DNA of 64,000 nt from Pyrenula massariospora (Eukaryota > Ascomycota > Eurotiomycetes > Pyrenulales > Pyrenulaceae), in contig JAGFMI010000005.1 of assembly GCA_021030905.1 (NCBI GenBank), forward strand, positions 682,001 through 746,000. The letters are read 5' to 3'. The first letter of the stretch is position 1. Each line of letters opens with the position of its first letter. Shown piece after piece: positions 7,945 through 18,064 of the stretch. The translations under genes were made by a program, and so were the position numbers. The notes under the pieces were generated by a model. It was not told where the DNA came from. It made no database searches and was given only the letters and a program-made list of their open reading frames with translations.

Positions 7945-10566
7945 TCACATCTTCGGCCTCCCGACTTGCCCCTGCCCTTGACCCTGACCCTTGGGCATCT
8001 TCCGATCCACCCCCAAACTCTCCAGATCCTTCTTCTTGTAGAAATGCGGCGCCACCTCCATCAGCCACTCCGGCTGCAGCGGCATATTGCTCCGCATGTA
8101 CTCCTTGCTCGTCAGCACCAGCTCATAGTATATGACCCACTTCGGATTCGTCTCCATCAGCACGCTGCTCGGATGCAGGTAGACCGTCTGCCCGGTCTTC
8201 ACCGTGCGGTACGAATCCCCGCCGCGCTGCAATCGCGCGGCATTGGGGAAGAAGCCCGCGGTGATGGCCTTCTGGATGGGCAGGAGATTGGTCGAGCCGC
8301 AGGAGGTGATTTCGACCTCGACGCGCTCGCAGAGGCGGGCGAGCTGGTCGCGGACGTCGCGGGCGCGGTTCAGGGAGCGGGGTTGGAGGAAGTTTTCGCG
8401 CGCCCAGACGTAGGAGTAATCGGAATCGAGCCATTGATTCCAGATGTTGAGGAGGGTGAGGAAGTCGCCGCCATCTTTGACGGTGAAGCGTGCGCGGGCG
8501 CTGTCGGCGTGGATTTTCTTATCCTTAGGTCTGTAGAAGAGGGCTGAGGCTTCGCCGAGCATGGCAAGAATGGAGAGGACTTCGTCAACGCAGCCGTACT
8601 TTGTAGCTGCGAGAATGGAGCGCGCAAATTTGGGGTCAGTGGGGAATTCAGCCATCTGACGGCCAGTTTTGGTCAAGTCACCGTTGTTGTTGAGGGCGTT
8701 AAGAGCATAGAGCTGTTCGAGAGCACGGATGATATGATCAGCGGGTGGAGAATCAATGAAGTCAAAGTCGAGAAGATCGTTAATGCCGAGCGATTTCAGA
8801 AGGAGAAGGGGACTGTTGAGGTTGATGCGCTGAATTTCGGGGGTTGTGTTCTCCTCGAGCTCGTTTTGATACGCCCATTTGGTGTAGAGACGGAAGCATT
8901 TGCCTGGTCCTACCCGACCTGCACGACCCGCTCGCTGGCCTGCCGAGGCACGAGAGCAAGGGGTAACGATCAAGCTTTCCATGTCGGTTTGAGATTTGTA
9001 GTCGTTCTCCTTTGCAAACCCAGGGTCGATAACATAAACGATGCCGTCAATTGTTAAACTTGTTTCTGCAATGTTCGTAGCTAGAACCACTTTTCTTGCT
9101 CCTGGTGGGGTGGGTTCAAAGATTTTGCTTTGGAGATCTGATGGCAAATTTGCGTATATGGGACAGATGATCATTTCAGGAACTTTACTGCCCAACTTTC
9201 TGGCCGTTTCCTGTAGATTTTGTTCTGCTGCTTCAATCTCCTCCTGGCCGGTGAGGAAGACTAAAATATCTCCGGGACCTTGCGTAATGTGAATTTGAAA
9301 GACAGTCGTGATGGCAGCGGCCATGTAGTTGGCCTCCGGCTGTTGTGTATAATGTATGTCAACCGGATAACGGCGACCGGGTATGTTGAAAATAGGAGCA
9401 TCATCAAAATACTTCTGGAACTTGACAGCATCCATGGTTGCCGACGATATCAGAAGTTTGAGGTCAGGACGAGCACGGGCTATGTCCTTCAGCAATCCAC
9501 ATGCAATGTCGGTCGCAACGGTACGCTCATGGGCTTCGTCTATCATCATTGCCGAATATTGACTGAGCTCAGGATCCGTGAGCATTTCTCGTAACAGCAT
9601 ACCGTCTGTCATGTACTTCAAGACCGTTTTATCGCTCGTGTTGTCTTCAAATCGAATTGCGTATCCGACTTCATTACCAACTTTGACACCGACTTCCTCT
9701 GCAACACGAGCCGCAACACTCATGGCAGCTACTCGCCGGGGTTGAGTGCATCCAATCTTCAATCCCCCCTTTGTAAAGCCAGCTTCGTGCAGATACTGGG
9801 GTATCTGAGTCGTTTTGCCGCTACCAGTCTCTCCGACAATGATCAGAACTTGGTGATCTTTTACAGCCTGTATGATATCATCCCTAAATCCATAGATTGG
9901 AAGGCTCTTCCGGGTATCTTCGATAGATTTTGCTTTTTTCTCGGCTGCAGATAGTCTCTGCATCATAAGGCGCTGTTCTTGGGTTAAAGGCTGACCTCCA
10001 TCATCCAACCTGGAGTCCACCATAAAGTTTATTTTCTGGGCATCGTCAAAGACGTAGTCGTAGTTACTCTTGTCTAGGTATTCTCGGCTCGTGATCTGTG
10101 CCTGGGCTTTTAAAGTCTGTTCGCGCTCCCATTCTTCGTGTTCAGTTACGAACCGCTCTCGACCTTTGTCATCTCGATCAATATGCCGCTTGTACAGGGC
10201 TTCTTCCTTCCGCTTTCTATCAATCTTCCCCTTTTCAGTGATATAGTCCTCTGGAAGGGCGTAGCCATCCCGGAAATCGTCTATCTGCCTCGCTGCCTCG
10301 GCGATCTCAAGCGTCTGGCGGTTTCGAGCGAAGTCCGCCTTCTCTCTCTCCGTCAAGTCGGGATTTTCGGCGAGCTCAAGAGATTCTTCGTCTACCTGCT
10401 TTCTCAAAAGGGCAAGCTTCTCGGTCTCACGTTTTTTGAGGTACTCTTGCCGCGACCTTAGCCGTAAGTCATTCATAGCAGCGGCATCGTTCTTAGGAAT
10501 CTTGTTCTTGTCAGGCGGCCGTGGAGGGAGGATCTCTGGAGATCCTTTGCGCTTGAGGGAAGACAT
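7945..10566 (-). CDS. prp2: Pre-mRNA-splicing DEAH-box ATPase Prp2 (DHX16 family)
   Basis: Single coding exon, 873 aa, close to yeast Prp2 (876). A charged N-terminal region (1-230) with the conserved block DNYDYVFDDAQKINFM-like precedes the helicase core: Walker A GETGSGKT near 245, TQPRRVAA, DEAH in MMIDEAHERT near 340, SAT near 373, and QRAGRAGR near 545, then the winged-helix/ratchet and OB-fold region. Prp2 uses ATP to remodel the activated spliceosome before the first transesterification and works with a G-patch partner in the nucleus. I chose ATG 10566 (MSSLKRKG). An upstream in-frame ATG at 10617 lies in a probable 5'-UTR intron. It diverges from wee1. Confidence 0.93.
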   Translation of the reverse strand: MSSLKRKGSPEILPPRPPDKNKIPKNDAAAMNDLRLRSRQEYLKKRETEKLALLRKQVDEESLELAENPDLTEREKADFARNRQTLEIAEAARQIDDFRDGYALPEDYITEKGKIDRKRKEEALYKRHIDRDDKGRERFVTEHEEWEREQTLKAQAQITSREYLDKSNYDYVFDDAQKINFMVDSRLDDGGQPLTQEQRLMMQRLSAAEKKAKSIEDTRKSLPIYGFRDDIIQAVKDHQVLIIVGETGSGKTTQIPQYLHEAGFTKGGLKIGCTQPRRVAAMSVAARVAEEVGVKVGNEVGYAIRFEDNTSDKTVLKYMTDGMLLREMLTDPELSQYSAMMIDEAHERTVATDIACGLLKDIARARPDLKLLISSATMDAVKFQKYFDDAPIFNIPGRRYPVDIHYTQQPEANYMAAAITTVFQIHITQGPGDILVFLTGQEEIEAAEQNLQETARKLGSKVPEMIICPIYANLPSDLQSKIFEPTPPGARKVVLATNIAETSLTIDGIVYVIDPGFAKENDYKSQTDMESLIVTPCSRASAGQRAGRAGRVGPGKCFRLYTKWAYQNELEENTTPEIQRINLNSPLLLLKSLGINDLLDFDFIDSPPADHIIRALEQLYALNALNNNGDLTKTGRQMAEFPTDPKFARSILAATKYGCVDEVLSILAMLGEASALFYRPKDKKIHADSARARFTVKDGGDFLTLLNIWNQWLDSDYSYVWARENFLQPRSLNRARDVRDQLARLCERVEVEITSCGSTNLLPIQKAITAGFFPNAARLQRGGDSYRTVKTGQTVYLHPSSVLMETNPKWVIYYELVLTSKEYMRSNMPLQPEWLMEVAPHFYKKKDLESLGVDRKMPKGQGQGQGQVGRPKM

Positions 10567-10579
10567 ATGGCGGTGGATG

Positions 10580-10637
10580 CTATCCAATATTAGCGATATC
10601 TTCTTAAGCACTGCCATCGGGTGTAAGGAGAGCTTAC
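10580..10637 (-). other. Probable 5'-UTR intron of prp2
   Basis: On the minus strand, a GTAAGC donor follows CCCGTG and an acceptor GGATAG precedes CATCC, with a CTAAT branch site 7-12 nt before it; 58 bp. If retained, an in-frame ATG at 10617 would add 17 residues (MAVLKKIS...) to Prp2. Confidence 0.6.
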
Positions 10638-12218
10638 CACGGGCATCAAACCCTATTTAATCAGGCGAAGCACTCGCAGCTTCAAAGGCGACATGATGGG
10701 GCCTTGGAGGAGACTAGCGCAGAAATCGTGGTCTGTGCGTCAAAAGCTTGGGAGGATACGCTAGCATTTGATGCCGTGGTAGACTCTCCAAAAAGTTCTA
10801 TTTATGACACTATATTCCACGGAAAGGGTCACGTTGCAGAACGTCGCAAGTCTTCTCGTAGCCATAGGATTTACACATCACTCCGTCAACAGCTCCACCT
10901 CGGATATCAACTTTAGGGGTTCCTCAATCATGCAGGATTTGGGTGAACGTTCTATCAAATTCATTGCCGATCTTTACATTCGGCGTGTAACCATTCCAAG
11001 AAGTCCCTTCTCTCATTCACCGTGGTTACGATTTCTCGAACATAATTTCCATGCCCACAGCGCGTCTGCACATCGTGTGAGTTTGTTTCGAGAGACTTCT
11101 GACCAAATCCAATACCACGATGACCTCCTTGTTTTGAAGAGATATTGTAAAAAGCTACGTGCGGTAATCTCTGGAGGTTCCGTCGTATGTTTTTGGAAAG
11201 AGCTGATGAAGCAACAAATTCTCTATCTTGTATTTACGCGAAAGAGTGTATGAGGCCCGGTAGAGGTATAGCATCACAGGGATCTGGGGAGTAGCTAATA
11301 CTGCTGTTTGCTGCCAAAGAATATTAATCAATGTCTGAAGGTAGGCATGGGATGTGGCTTGGTGCTTTGGGTAGACGTCTGATTGGCCCAATAAACATTT
11401 TAAAACTGAAGAGCCTTTTGACAGGGTTGAGACGCCTCTTCATCCTGCGTGGGAAGGAGTGTAATTTCCAATCTCTCTTGCATGCTGGTCGGGATTTAGC
11501 GGAAGGGAGCCACGGGAGCTTGGTTGAGGACCCGCGCGGGGAGCCTGCGATTGCCAAGCCGATTTCTCCGAGGTTTCCCCGTGTGTTTTTATTTTCCCTT
11601 GTCTGGTCTGATGTTGTGGACGGCAAGACGCGTATGGGGCTCGAACGCTAAAAAAAAGTAGGGTGAAGCGGCCACTGCTTCTCTTCTCCTGTGGACACTT
11701 TGACACTCGATCTCGATCGTCCCTACTCGTCATCTTTCCACATCCCACTTCGTCTTGTTTTCTCTCTGCCCTGTTCGCCTGCCTCTCTCTGGAAAGCGCG
11801 ACTTTTGAGATCGACGCGTCTTGCCTCAGCAACAGATTTGGCCACCGTAGTCACGAGCCAATCCCACCTCTTGTGACGGCAGCCAACTCTTTGGAGCGCA
11901 TGCTCTCAGGCTTCCATCATCGACTCCATCAACCTCGAATCTTTTTCGATCCTCATCGACTATCAAACACTCCTTTACACAAACTTGCCTTCACTTACAG
12001 CGACTTCTGATTGTGCTTGTCAGTCTTTCCAAAGAGAAGAAGACCTGCCAAATTGCCGCGCAATCAGCGCCAGAGTCGTCTACTAGAAGCTCCACGTCAA
12101 ACACATGAATCACAGCACTTGAACTTTGTTCGTCTTACTTGCGACTCGTCTTGAGATTCAATTGCTCGCTCCAATCGATTAAACTCGGGCATTTTGGTCC
12201 AAGTGGACCAACTTCATC
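10638..12218. other. Divergent intergenic region prp2/wee1
   Basis: About 1.6 kb. The right part (about 11,660-12,200) is pyrimidine-rich (many TCTC/CTCT runs), as usual for leaders and core promoters of fungal regulatory genes, and probably is the long 5' UTR of wee1. The left part holds one unrecognised open frame, listed separately. Confidence 0.55.
10804..11253 (+). CDS. Unrecognised open frame, 149 codons, doubtful
   Basis: Starts at an ATG and runs 149 codons in otherwise stop-rich AT-leaning DNA. I do not recognise it. The stretch from THHSVNS to LGERSIKFIADLY faintly recalls the start of an RNase III fold (THxS ... LGD-like ... YL), but the catalytic acidic residues are not evident. 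A second open frame from 10704 overlaps its first third. It could be a small gene with unseen introns, a decayed gene or chance. It sits in the promoter between prp2 and wee1. Confidence 0.2.
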   Translation: MTLYSTERVTLQNVASLLVAIGFTHHSVNSSTSDINFRGSSIMQDLGERSIKFIADLYIRRVTIPRSPFSHSPWLRFLEHNFHAHSASAHRVSLFRETSDQIQYHDDLLVLKRYCKKLRAVISGGSVVCFWKELMKQQILYLVFTRKSV

Positions 12219-15200
12219 GTGGCGGCCCTCTCACCACATCGTGATGGGGGAAGCTCCTTCTACCTGCATTCACCAACGAGCATCCATCACGTGGATGCAA
12301 GCGCTGCTATCAGGCAATTAAGGCGCTCTCTATCCAGATCTCCCTCGAAAACTTCGGATCGTCGCCTCCAGGTAAACCGAAGCAACTCTCCATTGACCAC
12401 ATCAATGCCGCATTCACCCTCACCATTATCACCTCAGAGGTCTACATCAGAGCAATCTCTGGTCTCACACAATTTCTCTCCATCCCCACTTGCTGTTCCA
12501 TACCCTCCAAGCGCCAGATTCAATCGACCTTCTATGCGACGGAGCACACCTTCCCAACCCAGCACGCGCACCAAAACTTCACCGAAAAGTCCATCGAAGC
12601 GCATCTTCGGTGAAGTTAGCAATCGCGGAACAGAAAGCTTTCAGTCCCCAAGACTTCAAGAAAAGAAGGAATCACGTACCGTTTTAGCGACGTCGGACGT
12701 TGAAAGCGACAAGGAAAATATACTATCCGAATATCAGGAACTAACCCCGAGGCTGGTCCTGCCTAAGTCGGAGAAAAGACATAGTGGCAATTTCTCGTCT
12801 CGCATCGCTGCTTCAAGCCCGTTGAAACGCAGCGATGGCATTATGAACCTTGATCAAGCCAGCCGGGGAAGTCCATCTGCAAAGCGACGCAGTTTGCATG
12901 GCCCGACCTTTTCCCAAGCCGACTTTAACATCTTCATGGCTGAAATGGATGCTGAAGAAGCTAAACATTCTTTAGAAGACGCCGACCCAGGGCACGGAGG
13001 CGGAGGATCGATGTCAACGAACCATCTCTCTATCATACCTAAGCGCTCATCATCACTGCGAAGATCCACCCTACAGCAGCGCCAGCAGGACAGGCCGTCA
13101 CAGTCAAGTTCAAAGAACAGGCAACGCATGTCACTTGACAATTTCATGCCTCCACCTAACCGCGAGTCTCCGTTTAACTTCCAAGGTGTTCTACCAAACG
13201 CTTCAATCCATCAAGTCGGATCACAGAACAATACCCAGACACAGCACTTTCCGCACCCTCTGTCGCGCACAATGACCCAGTCTTCGTCGAATTCTAGTAT
13301 GGCCGAAGACCCTCCCACGCCGGAGCCCTTTCAAAAACCACAAAGGCCACAAAGGCCAAAGTCTATGTTCGACTTTTCCAAGCCTGACTTCTCAAAGTCT
13401 TTGCCAATAGGCACATCACGACCCGTTCAGGACGGATCATCTTCGATTGATGAATACGGAATTTCGTCTCAGGGTTCCTTTGCCACACCTGGAGCCTTCA
13501 AGTCCATGAAACCTGCCGCTGCTGCATTCATGTCCACAGGACTAATTTCAAAAAAGAACCGTAACATCGATGAACCCGACGGTGGATTATCTAAAGCTCA
13601 TATGCCGGATACTCCCTGCAAACGGCCCGCAGCAGTCTTCCCCTACTCTCCTATAGGTCAAGGTAATGCATCAGTAGCACCTAGACCTCCAGGCTACTCT
13701 TTCGGATCACCCGCATCGCCTTTCAACGCTCGACAAACGTTGCCCAAAGCTGTTCCGCTGAATTTCGGGAAAGGGAGTGCTATCTTTGGCAGCACAGCGG
13801 ATAGAAATTCCTTGCGAAGAAGGGTCAGCTTTGCCAGCATTGACGGTGAAGAGGCGCCTTGCTCCCAATCATCACAATCTCCAACAGCAAGAACCAACAG
13901 TCAGTCAACGGACTCTGACTTCCCGCCTACACCGACAAAGACCGCGCCTAATGTTTTCGGCACTACGCCTATCGCAAGCTCCGGAATTCGAAACAATAGC
14001 TTCAGCCCTCCTGATCGGGACCAAGCAAAGACCATTCGTTCTAGTCTCAGCTTTGCAAATAGTAAGTTATCTCCTTCTGGACAGTCGCCAGACAGCAACG
14101 AGGAAGACCGGGATAGCAATATGGAAGATTCACCTTCCGCTAGCTACCCTTCAGAGTCGTCGCAGACTGTTGCCTCTGGACCTTCTTCTTTGACCCGCAC
14201 AAGGTTGCTTAGGAACCTGAGGTCTCCCACCCCACTCTCTCGAAAGGATATCGCTTCGGCGCCTTTCGCTCACACCCCTGTCGCGATCCGTACTAAGTTG
14301 CTTTCTCTTTCTCCAGCGAGCCCACTTCAGGATAGACACAACCGCACATCGCCTCATACTCCCCAGGAGAATCTACTCCCGCCCGATCCAAGTGGATTAT
14401 CGATATCCGGCCATCACGAGCGAACCGTCCTTAGACATGGCAGTAGCAGTGTTTCTATGCCTCCAGCCACTCCGACCGGACCAAGAGAGTACTTTCCAGC
14501 CTTTGGAAAGCGCTCGAGTTTAGCCCTAACCGGTCCCGGGGCGCCTGATGTCGATCGGTGTCTCACATCTCGCTTCGAAAAGGTCGAAATAGTTGGAAGC
14601 GGGGAGTTTTCGCAGGTTTATAGGGTCACACAACCGCCAGAAGTATCACCACCACGATCGGTGTTTTCCGTTCCGGTCTCCAGATCATCGTCACGAAACT
14701 CGCTTCCAGAACGGGTATGGGCTGTCAAGAAAACAAAAAACCCGTACAATGGTTATAAAGATCGAAGGATCAAGCTTCGAGAGGTGGATGTGCTTAAAGC
14801 TCTTGGTCAGTCTGAACACATTATTCTCTTCGTCGACAGCTGGGAAGACAACCATCACCTGTACATTCAAACCGAGTTCTGCGAGGAAGGTAGCCTAGAT
14901 ATGTTCCTTTCTCAGGTCGGACTTAAGGCGCGTTTGGATGACTTCCGCATTTGGAAGATTATGCTTGAAATGACGCTGGTAAGTCCCTAAGGTTACTCTA
15001 ACGTGAATGTTCTAATGTGTAACTAGGGCATCAAGCATATCCACGATTGCGGTTTCATTCATCTTGACCTTAAGCCTGCCAATGTATTGATCACCTTTGA
15101 GGGAACTCTGAAAATAGCCGACTTCGGGATGGCGACAAGGTGGCCGGCTCAGGAAGCAATCGAAGGCGAGGGAGATCGGGAGTATATTGGACCAGAAATT

Positions 15201-15764
15201 CTCCAAGGACGATACGACAAGCCGGCGGATATTTTTGCACTCGGCCTGATCATGCTAGAGACCGCCTGCAATGTCATGCTCCCGGAAAATGGCGACTCTT
15301 GGCAACGATTACGGAATGGAGATATGAGTGATGTGCCGAGTCTAACATGGAGCTCTGATGGAAGCAATCTCCTCCGTGACGCGTCTGGTAATCCGCTTTT
15401 TGGAGATGGTGAAGATCATAATGCGACAGACTCTCACTTTCAATTCGGCTCTTTCACGTCTTTCACGGAGGATCCTGACCCAAAAACATCAAGCCCACAG
15501 CCCGCACCTGCAGGACGAAGTGGAGAGCTTCTCTGTCCGCCAGACTTTATGAGCAACGTCGACAATAATGAAAGTTTGGATGCCATTGTCCGGTGGATGA
15601 TCTCTCCGAACCCTGGGAACCGCCCTGTCGCCGACCAGATCCTGCAATTCGAAGGTATTCGATGGGTCGAAAGCCGCCGCCGAGCTGGTGCGACTGTCTT
15701 TGAAGGCAATTGGGGACCTGCAGACGAGATTCTTGCGGAAGACGCGGAGATGATGGATGTGTGA
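12219..15764 (+). CDS. wee1: Wee1-family mitosis-inhibitory protein kinase (AnkA-like)
   Basis: Exons 12219-14978 and 15027-15764, 1,165 aa if read from 12219. A long Ser/Pro-rich regulatory region carries the fungal Wee1 motif AIRQLRRSLSRSPSK near 30-45. The kinase domain starts near 780 (SRFEKVEIVGSGEFSQVY), has the Wee1-type catalytic loop HLDLKPAN near 932, DFGMA, and GEGDREYIGPEIL in place of a usual activation segment. The 48 bp intron lies between MLEMTL and GIKHIHDCG. Wee1 phosphorylates the inhibitory Tyr of CDK1 and delays mitosis. Oddity: codon 12219 is GTG, not ATG. No in-frame ATG lies upstream before a stop, and the next (12405) would lose the conserved motif. Product certain, start unsure. 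Confidence 0.9.
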
Positions 15765-16413
15765 TTCAATCTATGAGGTGTCTGAGTGAAGAAGAGATGT
15801 CTGGATAAGAGGAATGTGTCTTGTCTTGGACACGACATTCCTTTCCACATATGGAAGGACATTACCAGCTGATATCACCACATCATATACAGCACGCCAA
15901 AGAGCTTGTATTTTTGTGGACATATTACTGACAATATCCGTCCTCCGGCATGAGTGTGAGCTTGACGTGGAGCTTTTTTGACGAAAGCTTGGTCGTGGCG
16001 GACAACGTGGTTCTTGCGCTTTTTGGATTCGCACTGTTGACATATGCTTTTGTCTGTTGTCAGCGTGCTAGCTATCTATCAGTGAACTTGACATTTTTAA
16101 GGGGCGCCGACACACTGATGACGAGGCTCCTGGAGAGATGACGTTTCACTGATATGATGGCCTTTTTGGATTTTCGTACTCACTGTGTTGTGATGATGAG
16201 AACCGATGAAGGCCTCGATGCTTAGCTCTGTATTTGAGATGAGATAGATAGCTTATGGCATGAATAAATGTTGATGTTAGATGGCAACACTTGTCTGATT
16301 ATTAGCCTTTTATTGGTTCTCGATCTAGCCGTCTGCGCCGGGGAAGTCATTTGGCATGGCAAGTTAATTTCTATCAACCGCCCCAAGAATCAAGCATAAC
16401 TTATCTGCCACGC
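15765..16413. other. Convergent intergenic region wee1/pyrG
   Basis: 649 bp between opposing stop codons. Short open frames only; nothing recognised beyond expected 3' UTRs. Confidence 0.6.
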
Positions 16414-17484
16414 TTATGACCCATCTCCCGTCCTCTCTACGTAAGCCTTCCACCCTTCTTCTCGATACTGCTTCACCGCGGCAATTGGATCAGGCGCCGC
16501 ATAGATTCCCCGCCCAGCAATGATAAAGTCTGCTCCCCGTGCGACCGCCGACGCTGGCGTCTGGTACTGCTGACCCAACGTATCACCTTTACTTGCGAGG
16601 TTGACTCCGGTGGTGAAGATCAGGAAGTCTTCATTTTCGACTGAGGCGGTGGCAGGCGCTTCAGAGGACAATTCTCTCGTTGCTACGAACCCGAGAACGG
16701 TCTGGGGAAACTTTCGGGCAATCTCGACGGACTGCTTGGTGTATTCGCCCACAGCAAGCGAGCCTTTGCTTGTCATCTCGGCGAGGATCAGCACGGCTCG
16801 ATCGCCAGCTAGATCGGCATTCCGGGCGATGACCTGGCTAAGCGCCTCGATGATCCCTTCTCCAGCGAGAATGCTGGCGTTGACTACGTGCGCCCATTTC
16901 GAGATAGCGAATGTGCCGCCGTGGTACTGCTTCTGGACGGTGCTACCGATGTCGATGAATTTGCGGTCTTCGAATATGAGGAAGTTGTGCTTCTGGGAGA
17001 GGGTGCGGAGGGCGTCGAGAGTGGTGGTGGGGTGGAAGTCGGAGATGATGTCGATGTGAGTTTTTAGGACTGAGATGTAAGGGCCGAGGGCTGGAGGTAA
17101 GGTCAGGGGGTATGTATCTGGGTTTAGGCAGTTGAGATAGAAGAGAGCATAGAGCTGGAGAAAATAGAGCCACGGGACTTAGAAATAGCATGGAAAGAAT
17201 CCGTCTCGGTAGGATTGCCGCAGGAGACTGAAAAGAAAACCAATGTATCGACTTGCACTGGGAAACGGAAACCGAAGCAGAGCTTGCAGATTGCGGCCGG
17301 GGGTGAGATTTCTTGTCTCGGACTTACAGTCTGCTAGCGAGAGAAGCTCTGCTGCGGATGTCACATCTGCAGAAAGGACTACATTGGTCTGTTTGGTAAT
17401 AGCGAGCTCAAACAGTCTCTTCGCCAGGGGGTTTGGATGCAGCTTGGCTCGCGCTGAGTAAGGGAGGGATGACTTGGATGTCAT
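16414..17484 (-). CDS. pyrG: Orotidine 5'-phosphate decarboxylase
   Basis: Exons 17484-17328 and 17090-16414, 277 aa. Catalyses OMP to UMP plus CO2, the last step of de novo pyrimidine synthesis, in the cytosol. Visible features: N-terminus [20 protein letters not shown], substrate-binding [13 protein letters not shown], the catalytic block [13 protein letters not shown] near 92-105, [14 protein letters not shown], and the phosphate-binding end [17 protein letters not shown]. The intron interrupts LAD/SLGPY, the place where I recall the intron in Aspergillus pyrG, but is long (237 bp). ATG 17484 is preferred to 17499 because MTSKS matches the family start. The length is that of the short ascomycete form. 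Shares a divergent 580 bp promoter with vac7. Confidence 0.96.
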
Positions 17485-18064
17485 GTTGTGGCAAGTCACG
17501 TCTGTGTCCAGTTTGCCTTGGTCTTATTCGGCGACTCGGTTCAGCATGACTGCAGCCTCTATTATTATTGTCAGAAGTGAGTGGAGAGGGACGGTCCTTC
17601 AGGAAGCAGGATTGATATTGGACGCTGGCAGCCAATCCAGGGGCGCCCATTCCGGCTTGGGCATGACGGTAATTTCGGCCACCAATAGGCGGGCGACCGG
17701 GGCGTGACACGTGTGTTGTCGTCATTTGAAGCCTCAGTGTGGCTCGCTTCCCGAGGCTCAGGTTCTCAGTTCCTTTGTTTCCATCCAACATCCTGTACCT
17801 TTCTCCCGGACCCTGGATCAACGGACACTTAACGACCACCGCATCTCCGCTTTTAATCCATCAATCGCTCGTCAGCTCGGATCGCAACACAAGCCGCTTT
17901 GTTTTCATAAATTTCACGACCTTCTAGAACTCAAGATGTCTGTCCTTCAGCCTTGACGGTCTTCCAATCATGCCGAATACCCCATTTCCAAGCAATCCGA
18001 GAGACCCTCTCCCTCCCACGAGGTCCCCCGTCATCATTACAGTACTCTCCAAATTAAGACAGTA
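17485..18064. promoter_or_regulatory. Divergent promoter pyrG/vac7 with E-box and CCAAT box
   Basis: 580 bp between two start codons. It contains the palindrome ACACGTGT (17707-17714, E-box core CACGTG) and a CCAAT pentamer at 17682-17686, followed by a pyrimidine-rich leader (about 17780-18060) for vac7. Sites seen by eye; binding is inference. Confidence 0.5.

Noticed and set aside
7966-8547. 193-codon frame on the plus strand
   Set aside because: Antisense shadow of the GC-rich prp2 C-terminus.
17408-17839. 143-codon minus frame overlapping the pyrG start
   Set aside because: Overlaps a clear pyrG exon in another frame and continues into the promoter; no family likeness.
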